A stretch of DNA of 22,996 nt from Verrucomicrobiota bacterium (GTDB lineage: Bacteria > Verrucomicrobiota > Verrucomicrobiae > Opitutales > CG1-02-43-26). The stretch covers positions 35,757 to 58,752 of the forward strand of contig JABDAI010000004.1 of NCBI GenBank assembly GCA_013289195.1, read 5' to 3'. The notes under the pieces are model-generated. The model was not told the DNA's origin. It made no database searches and was given only the letters and a program-made list of their open reading frames with translations. This document shows, piece by piece, positions 15,653 through 22,943 of the stretch (positions are counted from its first letter, which is position 1; every line of letters begins with the position of its first letter). The translations under genes were made by a program, and so were the position numbers.

Positions 15653-16282
15653 ATGAACATGAAACTGACGCAATTAACGAGATCAGAAGAAGAAAAACAA
15701 AACAAATTGTTTAAACTGACGAAATTAACGAGATCAGACGAAGAAAAACAAAACGAATTGTTTAGTGATATTCGTAAGAATCTTAAAAACGTAGTTCACT
15801 CTGAGAAAAAAGATAAAAGAATCATTTACCATCTACAACCTCCGCCAGTTAATCAATCCGGCAACTCTTCCCCAATAAATTTATCACCAAGCAAATTATC
15901 ACCAAGAAAATCCAATGAGAATTCACCTACTTCATCATTTAAGTCAAAGTCACCCACCTCATCTGGTAGGTCAAAGACACGTACTGTAGCTGCAAGATCA
16001 CCAAGTCCAGCAAAATTTGATCAAATAGCGATACCTTTAGCTTCTTCTCAAAAAAATTTAAATGATAGTTATACAGATGTAGAAGATTTTTGCAATTATG
16101 CCCTAGAAAAATTATGGGAAAAAACTTATGATTCATATAATTTAATCAAACGATTAGCAGCAATGGGTTTTGTTCTCGGTGTAAATTTGTCTTTTCTAAT
16201 AGTAGGAGTTATCTTTGCTGCTGCATCAGAAGAGCCAGAAGCATTTATAGAATTATGGCAAAAGTTAAATAATGCAGTTTAA
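15653..16282 (+). CDS. Ser-Pro-rich repeat protein with C-terminal membrane segment, unknown
   Basis: Encodes 209 residues with no recognised family. Residues 4-37 are two copies of a charged 17-residue unit (KLTxLTRSxEEKQNxLF). Residues about 60-121 are a basic, low-complexity, presumably disordered region with seven Ser-Pro dipeptides (S73, S78, S83, S91, S100, S116, S118). Three of them fit the proline-directed kinase pattern SPxK (78-81, 83-86, 118-121). Within this region lie the tandem repeats LSPSK/LSPRK and SPTSSFKSK/SPTSSGRSK. A short helical segment (about 138-165) precedes one hydrophobic membrane segment (about 167-190) and a short tail. A disordered SPxK-rich part is unusual for a bacterial housekeeping protein and would suit a host-exposed protein, but no secretion signal can be proven here. 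M1 and M3 are both possible starts. Confidence 0.6.
   Translation: MNMKLTQLTRSEEEKQNKLFKLTKLTRSDEEKQNELFSDIRKNLKNVVHSEKKDKRIIYHLQPPPVNQSGNSSPINLSPSKLSPRKSNENSPTSSFKSKSPTSSGRSKTRTVAARSPSPAKFDQIAIPLASSQKNLNDSYTDVEDFCNYALEKLWEKTYDSYNLIKRLAAMGFVLGVNLSFLIVGVIFAAASEEPEAFIELWQKLNNAV
15662..15763 (+). repeat. two tandem 51-bp in-frame repeats
   Basis: Copies at 15662-15712 and 15713-15763 differ at only a few positions and encode residues 4-20 and 21-37 of the Ser-Pro-rich protein. A second, 27-bp tandem pair is at 15923-15949 and 15950-15976, and a 15-bp pair encodes LSPSK/LSPRK just upstream of it. Confidence 0.9.
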
Positions 16283-16391
16283 TGAACTCTAAAATTATTT
16301 TTATAGTGGCCTTAATTAGCTTATTAGCAAATTAATAAATTGCACTGCGTTAGGAAAATTATATTTTGGACCAATTATTATTTGTAGACTT

Positions 16392-17258
16392 TTAACATTC
16401 TTCTAATGTTATTTCTGTAATTTCCCTACTCGCTAAACCCAGCTTCACAAATAAATATTTTAAAGCTATTTCAAGGGATTGTTTCAAAACTGCTTTTAGA
16501 GTCACTATATGAAGCACCCTTGCTAGATGATGAATTAGCAAATGCTTAGCAGCCCAACTTTTATCGAACAAATTGAACAACAAATTCATACTAATATCTT
16601 GCCCAATTGGTTTTAGAAAGGCTAAAGGAAATAACCTTAACATAAAAACTAATGATGCATAAGTCATAAGTAATTTCCCATTTATTTTCGTCATAATACA
16701 ATAGGTTATTATCTTTATCCAATGAATTCCTAACATAACATCCAATGCGAACCATCTTTCAGCCATTTCCTTTGAAGCTGTTGCTTGATCCTCAGAAAGT
16801 AATAATTCATGCATTAATATAAATAAAATAAAAGACTTTATTCCATAGTTAAATATACCCCATGGAGTCATTAAGTTTTTAATTGCATTGTAAACGGTAT
16901 TTAAAATAAATTTACTCCCTGAAAAAATAACTTTCATTAATGGCCTAAGAGCATTTTCTATTTTTCTTCCTATAGTTTTGAAAAGATGCCATAAAAACGG
17001 TAGATAAGAGCTATAGATTGAAACATATCTCACACCAAGCGTTTTCGCCTGAATTAATTGTGTATAAATGGAATTTCCCATTGAGATAGTAATACCAAAG
17101 GCCCTATTGAAACCTTCGGTACCCGTAGCATAAAAATTTGCTAAGTCTTTCCATTTGCGAAGAATAGAATTCCCCTTATTGCGATTATTACTAATCTTTT
17201 GTATACCTGGAGGAAGAGTATTATATCTAAGTCTTCGTTGTTTGTTGACAGATGCCAT
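16392..17258 (-). CDS. putative multi-spanning membrane protein, unknown
   Basis: Encodes 288 residues that I do not recognise. The N-terminal 40 residues are strongly basic and polar (many Lys, Arg, Asn), with no signal peptide. Hydrophobic or amphipathic segments follow at about 83-95, 132-153, 172-190 and 195-215. The C-terminal part (about 237-275) is helical and rich in His, Leu and Ala. The protein ends in EITEITLEEC with a C-terminal cysteine. The basic N-terminus would favour a cytoplasmic orientation. It converges on the Ser-Pro repeat gene (109-bp gap) and has its own well-formed promoter-like element, so it is probably monocistronic. The function is unknown. Confidence 0.55.
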   Translation of the reverse strand: MASVNKQRRLRYNTLPPGIQKISNNRNKGNSILRKWKDLANFYATGTEGFNRAFGITISMGNSIYTQLIQAKTLGVRYVSIYSSYLPFLWHLFKTIGRKIENALRPLMKVIFSGSKFILNTVYNAIKNLMTPWGIFNYGIKSFILFILMHELLLSEDQATASKEMAERWFALDVMLGIHWIKIITYCIMTKINGKLLMTYASLVFMLRLFPLAFLKPIGQDISMNLLFNLFDKSWAAKHLLIHHLARVLHIVTLKAVLKQSLEIALKYLFVKLGLASREITEITLEEC

Positions 17259-17313
17259 CCGATTTATTTTTTCTCAGGTAACTAATGGTTAATAAATTAC
17301 AAATTAAGCATTC

Positions 17314-17341
17314 ATTATGACAAATTATTTTATTTTGTCCA
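17314..17341 (-). promoter_or_regulatory. predicted sigma70-type promoter of the membrane-protein gene
   Basis: On the minus strand TGGACA (17341-17336) is followed after 16 nt by CATAAT (17319-17314); each has five of six consensus matches. Transcription would start about 49 nt before the ATG at 17258. This is the best -10 match among the promoter candidates listed here. Confidence 0.55.
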
Positions 17342-17403
17342 GCAAAAAACGAGTCGAATATTAATAATGATTTAACAAAATCATCAATCTATGTTATAAT
17401 TAA

Positions 17404-18627
17404 TTAAAAAATATCAATTTTTTCTAACACAATCACATTCTCGATATGTCTAGTCTGTGGAAAAAGATCAAATGGCTGAACTTCAAGCAGCCCATATCCT
17501 AGTTTTAATAAAATCTTAAGATCCCTCGCCTGTGTGGAAGGTTCGCAGGAAACATAAACTATCCTTGTAGGACCAAAACCAATAAGCTGGTCGATGAAAA
17601 TTTGATCACAACCCTTACGCGGAGGATCGATGATCACAACGGTCTCTTCGGGCGGGAAAGTTACTTTTTCAAAAATATGTTCTGCTTGGCCTACTTTAAA
17701 TTCACAATTCTCACTATTATTAAGAATAGCATTTTTTTGTGCCCACTTGACTGCTGAAGCATTTATTTCAATGCCTACTACGCGTTCAAAACTTTGCGCA
17801 GCGGAAAGAGCAAAAACCCCGACTCCACAATAAGCATCTATCAAATAACGAATTTTCTCACCTTTCGCCTGGGAAACCACATAATCAATCATTAGAGGGA
17901 GTATGAAAGGGTTGTTTTGGAAAAAATCACCGGCAATAAATTGAAATACCTTATTCCCGACCTTTTCTGAAGCAATTGCATTATTATCCGTAATTACCCC
18001 ATCCTGAGTATCTCGCAAAAGTAGGGTCCCACCCTTCTTAAATTTTTTCCTCGCGGCAAATACTTTTTCCCTTTCACGGGGAAGACTCTGATTAAGCACT
18101 TCTGTAGCAATTGAACACTGTTTAACATCAACCACTTGATTTCGCCCATCTTTCTTAAGGAATCCTATTGGAAAGACATTCTCGAATCCAGGCTTAGTAA
18201 AATGAGGCGTTATTTTTGACCGATAATGATATTCTTTAGGTGATCCAATGGTGGGATTCACTTTGACTTCTAAATCCGCTAATTTCAAAAAAATTTCCCC
18301 GATCTGCCTTTGCTTCCACTTTAATTGCTCTGCATAATCAAAATTTTGATATTGGCAACCACCACATACTCCAAATAACTCACACTTTGGCTGAATTCGA
18401 AATGGCGATGCTTCTATAACTTTCACTAAATCCCCATCTGAATAATTTTTAAAATTTCTATAAATGCGCACTTTAACAAGCTCCCCAGGTAACGCAAAGG
18501 GCACCATTACTACCCAATTATCTTTTCGTCCTAAACCATGACCAAGATTAGTTAGAGTATCTATTCTAAGCTCAATTTCTTGATGATATCCAAAAGGATA
18601 GGAATTAAAATTTTTAGGCGCATCCAT
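17404..18627 (-). CDS. 23S rRNA (uracil-5-)-methyltransferase, RlmD/RumA-like
   Basis: Encodes 407 residues of the TrmA/RlmC/RlmD family, which makes 5-methyluridine in RNA from S-adenosylmethionine. A TRAM RNA-binding domain spans about 14-72. Cysteines C82, C88, C91 and C171 form the expected 4Fe-4S site, which separates RlmC/RlmD-type enzymes from TrmA. QNNP at 237-240 and DAYCGVG (264-270) belong to the SAM-binding fold. IIDPPRKG is at 332-339, the catalytic nucleophile is C361 in YVSCEPSTQ, and the proton-abstracting glutamate is E396 in RHIENV. All catalytic residues are intact. Which uridine (747, 1939 or both) is modified cannot be told from sequence alone. It is divergent, with 106 bp between start codons, from a second RNA methyltransferase gene. 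Confidence 0.94.
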   Translation of the reverse strand: MDAPKNFNSYPFGYHQEIELRIDTLTNLGHGLGRKDNWVVMVPFALPGELVKVRIYRNFKNYSDGDLVKVIEASPFRIQPKCELFGVCGGCQYQNFDYAEQLKWKQRQIGEIFLKLADLEVKVNPTIGSPKEYHYRSKITPHFTKPGFENVFPIGFLKKDGRNQVVDVKQCSIATEVLNQSLPREREKVFAARKKFKKGGTLLLRDTQDGVITDNNAIASEKVGNKVFQFIAGDFFQNNPFILPLMIDYVVSQAKGEKIRYLIDAYCGVGVFALSAAQSFERVVGIEINASAVKWAQKNAILNNSENCEFKVGQAEHIFEKVTFPPEETVVIIDPPRKGCDQIFIDQLIGFGPTRIVYVSCEPSTQARDLKILLKLGYGLLEVQPFDLFPQTRHIENVIVLEKIDIF

Positions 18628-18733
18628 CTTTAAATAGGATGCAAAAAACCACTAGACAAGCAAGGTTTAAATTTTTATCTCGCTCTAGATTTTTAGTTGC
18701 TTGGCGCTCTATTAATCTATTTGCTTTTCTATC

Positions 18734-19567
18734 ATGAATCCATATTCCGAAATCATTCGCAGTAAACAAAACGAAAAAGTAAAAACACTTATCAAACTTC
18801 GTGAAAAAAAAATGCTACGCGAAGCACGAGGCCAATTCCTCATCGAAGGCCTAAAAGAATTGCGCGAAGCCCTCGGTGCCCATGCTAAAATCATTGAACT
18901 CTACTACTGTCCTAACTTTTTTCAAAATTCCGCTTACACCGATCTTCTTCAAGATGCCAAAAATCAAGGTGCCACCCTACAAGAAGTGAGTAAGGAAATA
19001 TTTGAAAAAATTGCCTACCGCGAAAACCCCGACGGCCTATTAGGAATTGGTGAAACATGGTCCCATGCCCTTGAAGACTTAAAACTCTCTAAAAATCCTC
19101 TCCTTTTCGTCGTCGAAACCGTTGAAAAACCCGGTAATCTTGGCAATATGATCCGTTCTGCCGAAGCTGCTGGCGCTGATGCCCTCATCATTTGCGAACC
19201 TCTTATTGATATTTTTAATCCCAACGTCGTTAGATCCTCAAGAGGCATGGTTTTCAATCTTCCCATTTGCACGACTACCAATGAAAATTTGAGAGTATTT
19301 TTACAACAAAATAATATTCAGATTATTGCCGCCACGCCTCATACCGACCATATGTATTGGACAGTCGATATGACCGGTTCCACTGCTATTTTTGTCGGTA
19401 ATGAACGAAATGGCCTCAGTGATTTCTGGTTAAAGGACCAAAACACCCAAAAAGTGAAAATCCCCCTTAATGGTAAGGGCGATTCACTCAATGCTGCAAC
19501 TGCTGGCGTAATAGTTCTTTACGAAGCTCTTCGCCAACGAGCTATTGCATCTTCACTTTACGGCTGA
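18734..19567 (+). CDS. SpoU/TrmH-family RNA 2'-O-ribose methyltransferase
   Basis: Encodes 277 residues. The N-terminal part (about 1-115) resembles the L30e-like substrate-binding domain of RlmB-type enzymes, and the C-terminal part is the knotted SPOUT domain. The three SpoU motifs are clear: EKPGNLGNMIRSAEAAGAD (131-149) with N135 and R141, IFVGNERNGLS (219-229) with E224, and IPLNGKGDSLNAATAG (243-258). The usual Val-Ser after SLN is replaced by Ala-Ala. The enzyme would methylate a ribose in rRNA (or less likely tRNA) from SAM; the target position is unknown. It overlaps the convergent next gene by 15 bp at its 3' end. Together with the divergent RlmD-like gene it forms an RNA-modification pair. 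Confidence 0.92.
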   Translation: MNPYSEIIRSKQNEKVKTLIKLREKKMLREARGQFLIEGLKELREALGAHAKIIELYYCPNFFQNSAYTDLLQDAKNQGATLQEVSKEIFEKIAYRENPDGLLGIGETWSHALEDLKLSKNPLLFVVETVEKPGNLGNMIRSAEAAGADALIICEPLIDIFNPNVVRSSRGMVFNLPICTTTNENLRVFLQQNNIQIIAATPHTDHMYWTVDMTGSTAIFVGNERNGLSDFWLKDQNTQKVKIPLNGKGDSLNAATAGVIVLYEALRQRAIASSLYG

Positions 19568-20092
19568 ATTTAGAGGTTTCTCAATTTTCAGCATTGGAGG
19601 ATTTGTCGCTATAATAAACGTTACCACTATACAGGGACCATCACTGCAATCTTGCTCCTCACCAGTCCTTACAATAGTATACCATGGAAAACCTCTGCCT
19701 CCTACTTTAGCATCAATCTGTTTTAATGCAGCAGGAGTTAAGTGAAAATCATATGTATATTGTTTTCCTGTCTTTTCATCCTTATATTCAATATAATAGG
19801 TATCCTCTTTGTTATAAGGTCCAAATCTAAAGAATTTATGGGTGGAACTACTCTTACCCGGTACAAACTCTGCCATTGACCCATTAACACCAGCAGTAAA
19901 ATTCTTCATAAGCAATTCCTTGTCTTCTACAGGTAAACTACTGCCTTCACCTTGCATAATTAAAAGAAAATATAGATTTCTTGGTTTCTCTTCTTCTGCT
20001 CCAAATATTTGTGTAGCCAAAATCATGAAAGTACCTAATACTAACATGATTGTTAAAAAAATATTCCTTTTAGTATTTGTTCTCATATTCAT
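19553..20092 (-). CDS. small exported protein, unknown
   Basis: Encodes 179 residues that I do not recognise. The N-terminus has basic residues (R4, K8, R9), a hydrophobic core at about 11-30 and FGA at 30-32, as in a signal peptide; without cleavage it would be a membrane anchor. The mature part is mixed alpha/beta, with Gly-, Tyr- and Phe-rich strands (residues about 85-125) and two cysteines close together (DCSDGPC), which could form a disulfide in the periplasm. The C-terminus overlaps the convergent methyltransferase gene by 15 bp. M1 and M3 are both possible starts. The gap to the next minus-strand gene is 106 bp, so co-transcription is possible but not indicated. Confidence 0.6.
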   Translation of the reverse strand: MNMRTNTKRNIFLTIMLVLGTFMILATQIFGAEEEKPRNLYFLLIMQGEGSSLPVEDKELLMKNFTAGVNGSMAEFVPGKSSSTHKFFRFGPYNKEDTYYIEYKDEKTGKQYTYDFHLTPAALKQIDAKVGGRGFPWYTIVRTGEEQDCSDGPCIVVTFIIATNPPMLKIEKPLNSAVK

Positions 20093-20198
20093 GAGTTAAA
20101 CTACCACACTTAGTAATATTTTTCAAAATTCAACGGATATTTAAAAGAACGTTTATTTAAAAATCAAACAGCCTAACTCTTTGATTTCAAACATCTTA

Positions 20199-21149
20199 TT
20201 ATTTTGAACATTTCTTATTCTCTGTTTCGAAAATTCTTCTACATATAAAACCGACTTCAACAGGCCTTGAATATTTCATAATTCGTACCTTAAGGCTTTT
20301 AGGCAAAACTTCAATAATTTGCAGTTCTCCAATCATATACTCCATATCTCCAATAATTTCACCGGTCTTTACATCAACACTTGGCCTGGAGGGAATAAAA
20401 ACGCCCATCTTCATTCCAACTTTTAAACTAGCATCCATATCTATTCCACCTCGCTCTAAATAGGCATATCCTTGGTAGACTCGAGCAACTTTTATAGGCC
20501 GGATCGTTTCAAAGATTCTGGTTTTCAATTGCTTCAAGAGGTTTTTTTCCAGATTTTTAAAAAATGACTCCATCGTCATTTTTTCATCCTCATTAATACA
20601 TTCAACTTCCATTTGCGAAACCTTATCAGCGTATATCACCTTTGCTGTATTTACATCAACGATTTTCAAATTTACGACATAACGTCCTTTTAATTCTTCA
20701 AATTCCTCGACTTCCCCATCTGCTGTTTCATCATTCGTCGTTGGTTTAATTCTTTTATCCTTCTTTTTACTTAATTCTATTTGTTCGATTTCAATAACAA
20801 CTAAATATTCACTTTCTTTCGCCTTTTCGTTTTTGAGTAATTCAGCTATCAGAGGTTTAGAGTCACCTTCACTTCTCAAATTTTCAATCTTCAATTGCTC
20901 AACCTTCTTAAAATAAGGATCCTTTGCCAACTCATTCATTAAACTTTCTGTCAAAAGGCTACTGTGCTTTTCAGAATTTAAGATTTTAGAAAACTCAGAT
21001 CCTATATGCAAACCCCTAGCATTCATTCCAAAATCTACAATTAAGATTTCCTTCTTGCCAATTTCCGTTCCTTGCAAAGACGATAAATATCCAATAGTAA
21101 TTAAAAATATCAGAAAAAATTTTTTGTTGACCATAATAAAATTGTTCAT
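20199..21149 (-). CDS. exported CsgG-like protein with FlgT-C-like domain
   Basis: Encodes 316 residues with a signal peptide (hydrophobic 11-22, possible cleavage after LQG at 25-27). Residues about 33-215 look like the alpha/beta CsgG/LpoB-type envelope domain: ILIVDFG near the start, a helix with LLTESLMNELA, an EYLVVIEI strand, and RYVVNLKIVDVNTAKVIYAD, typical of that fold. An acidic insert (about 128-152) interrupts it. Residues about 218-305 resemble the C-terminal domain of FlgT: VARVYQGYAYLERGG, LKVGMKMGVFIP, then VDVKTGEIIGD and GELQIIEVLPKS. The combination suggests a periplasmic or outer-membrane-associated scaffold, not an enzyme. The match is from pattern recognition only. M1 (21149) and M6 (21134) are both possible starts; a TTGACA lies just upstream at 21188-21183. 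Confidence 0.6.
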   Translation of the reverse strand: MNNFIMVNKKFFLIFLITIGYLSSLQGTEIGKKEILIVDFGMNARGLHIGSEFSKILNSEKHSSLLTESLMNELAKDPYFKKVEQLKIENLRSEGDSKPLIAELLKNEKAKESEYLVVIEIEQIELSKKKDKRIKPTTNDETADGEVEEFEELKGRYVVNLKIVDVNTAKVIYADKVSQMEVECINEDEKMTMESFFKNLEKNLLKQLKTRIFETIRPIKVARVYQGYAYLERGGIDMDASLKVGMKMGVFIPSRPSVDVKTGEIIGDMEYMIGELQIIEVLPKSLKVRIMKYSRPVEVGFICRRIFETENKKCSK

Positions 21150-21202
21150 TTATGTTTCATATTTTCAAGAAATATGGTACATTGTCAATATCACAACATG
21201 CG

Positions 21203-21538
21203 ATGAACAAATTATCTACAACTTCCCTAGGCGGCGAATCCGGAGCAAACTACAAATTTGATGTTTATTCTAGCGAAACTCTATTTAATCAAGGTTTCGC
21301 TGGCGTCTACCTCATCGCTAGGCGTTATAAATTGCCTAATGGGAAATTTACTTTAGATCCAATTTTTATTGGTGAATCAGCTGATCTTTCTACGCTTTTT
21401 GGGTTTCATAAAAAACAGGATTGCTTCCTCAAACACGGCGCTAACTGTAAATGCATTCATCCCTGCACCGATTTTAAAAAAAGACAGTATATCGTTCAAG
21501 ATCTCATCGACTATCACGACCCTCATTGTAATGACTGA
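21203..21538 (+). CDS. small GIY-YIG-like protein, probably catalytically degenerate
   Basis: Encodes 111 residues from the ATG at 21203. An in-frame ATG at 21152 would add 17 residues, but it lies only 2 bp from the divergent gene's start and leaves no room for promoters, so I prefer the internal start. The order GVYLI (34-38), then IFIGES (54-59), FGFHKK (66-71), KRQYIVQDLI (93-102) and DPHCN (106-110) matches the layout of small GIY-YIG-like proteins. In these, a GVY strand, a YIG strand, an Arg-x3-His helix and a Glu-containing helix end in P-x-C-N. Here YIG is FIG, the expected Arg is absent and the Glu helix has Val, so nuclease activity is doubtful. Clustered H69, C74, H78, C82, C84 and C88 could bind metal. 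The function is unknown. Confidence 0.55.
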   Translation: MNKLSTTSLGGESGANYKFDVYSSETLFNQGFAGVYLIARRYKLPNGKFTLDPIFIGESADLSTLFGFHKKQDCFLKHGANCKCIHPCTDFKKRQYIVQDLIDYHDPHCND

Positions 21539-21680
21539 TGCTTAATATTATTTATAATTATAAACTCTAACTTTATTTTTGGAAATTCTTAAAATTAAAG
21601 ATCGGTTTTTTTAGACTTATTTCTTAAACTCTTAGAATGACACATTGTGGATATATTTTTTCAGATTTGAGACAATTTAA

Positions 21681-21710
21681 TTGACATATCAATATTCAAA
21701 AATAAGTAAT
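21681..21710 (+). promoter_or_regulatory. predicted promoter of the helical-repeat gene
   Basis: An exact TTGACA (21681-21686), an 18-nt spacer and AGTAAT (21705-21710, four of six matches) put a start near 21717, about 21 nt before the ATG. A perfect TATAAT also occurs at 21715-21720, but it has no matching -35 at normal spacing. Confidence 0.45.
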
Positions 21711-21737
21711 TTCTTATAATAAAATTAACTAAATAAA

Positions 21738-22943
21738 ATGAATATAAAAATAACCGCTTCGAAAAATGGCAAAAGTGAAATACCTGAATGGAAATTAAAG
21801 AGAGTTCAAAGAGATGTCTCGTCTAGAAAGAATTTTCGAACTGGCAACTACGATTTTAATTTGGGCAGTACAGAAATAAGTAAAAAACATGTTCAAAAAG
21901 TAGAAAAATTTGATGGGAAAAGATGGAGAAAAGCCAGTGAAGATATTGATGCCCCATTGCTTACAAGCATGATCGGAGGTTGCACATCATTTTCACAGGT
22001 TATGTATTTATTTAATGGCCAGAATGAGAAGCCATACTTTAATGCTATTCACATGACGGCAATCTTTTCGTACATGATAAAAGCTCTTATAGAGGGAGAA
22101 ACAACTATTGATACAGCTCTACTGAATCGATTTAAAGCAAAGCTGATTGCATTAGTGAAAACATTTAATGATAGAACTATTGCGAATGTAGCGCATAGTG
22201 CAGAAGCGTTGTTAGAGTATGGAAAACAAATCGATAATCAGTGCTTATTAGAGATTGCCACTAGTATTATAGATGAAGTATTTGAAGAAGTATTTAGAAG
22301 AGGTTCAAAAGCGTTAAGAGAATTTCCTATAGAAGCTCTTTGCTCAATAGCAAAATGTGCTTCCAATTTACATAAATATGGTCGTAAGAGGCAAAAAGAA
22401 ACTCTTAATTTTTCTGCTGTTGAACTATTGCGCTGTGTGTTCCATGAAATACTGCACCGTCATAGAATGGGTGAACAATTTGATTCAAGGGCAAAAAATA
22501 ATTTAAGCTGTTATGCAAAAGAGATGTTAACAGCAAGTAACGAGCAAGAATTTCAATGTCTAGCAAAAATTACATTACAGGCTTTATTTGAGAACATTCA
22601 AAATGGCAGGAAGGATTGGCATTCTTGGAATGCCCAAGATTTGTCTACTTTATCATCCAATGCAGCATGTGCACTACATTGGTGTAATAACCAATCATAT
22701 GAAATGTTTGAATCCTTACTTGCACAGACACTTCGCGATTTGTTTATTCACATAAAATACGAATTAAAAGGGCTGAGTGATTTTAATGCTTATGATATTA
22801 AATGTTTAGCTTATAGCGTTGAGGTATTCTTTCACTATGCCAAGAAAAAAAGGGATATTAGTTTAGCTTCAGATTTATTCGACATTATATTTCGAGCCAT
22901 AGAAAACAAAAAGATTTTGAGCTTGGTCAACTCGCGAGATTAA
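21738..22943 (+). CDS. alpha-helical repeat protein resembling OPR/FAST-type repeats
   Basis: Encodes 401 residues with a basic N-terminal 70 residues, no signal peptide and no obvious membrane segment. From residue 101 to the end there are six helical repeats beginning at about 101, 143, 196, 248, 297 and 349 (spacing 42-53). Each opens with an aromatic residue plus N, D or P (FNAI, FNDR, FPIE, FDSR, WNAQ, FNAY), then [IL]-x-x-[LIV]-[AS]-x-[AS], then a second helix ending in Tyr/Trp-Gly or Cys. This layout resembles the paired-helix OPR/RAP/FAST-kinase-like and SKWP-type repeats, found in RNA-binding organellar proteins and in some effectors of intracellular or plant-associated bacteria. Function and RNA binding are not shown. 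The last repeat lies at the very C-terminus with no RAP domain. Transcribed alone. Confidence 0.65.
   Translation: MNIKITASKNGKSEIPEWKLKRVQRDVSSRKNFRTGNYDFNLGSTEISKKHVQKVEKFDGKRWRKASEDIDAPLLTSMIGGCTSFSQVMYLFNGQNEKPYFNAIHMTAIFSYMIKALIEGETTIDTALLNRFKAKLIALVKTFNDRTIANVAHSAEALLEYGKQIDNQCLLEIATSIIDEVFEEVFRRGSKALREFPIEALCSIAKCASNLHKYGRKRQKETLNFSAVELLRCVFHEILHRHRMGEQFDSRAKNNLSCYAKEMLTASNEQEFQCLAKITLQALFENIQNGRKDWHSWNAQDLSTLSSNAACALHWCNNQSYEMFESLLAQTLRDLFIHIKYELKGLSDFNAYDIKCLAYSVEVFFHYAKKKRDISLASDLFDIIFRAIENKKILSLVNSRD

Noticed and set aside
21715..21720. Perfect TATAAT just before the helical-repeat gene
   Set aside because: No -35-like hexamer stands at 16-18 nt upstream of it; the TTGACA present is 28 nt away. 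The TTGACA/AGTAAT pair fits better.
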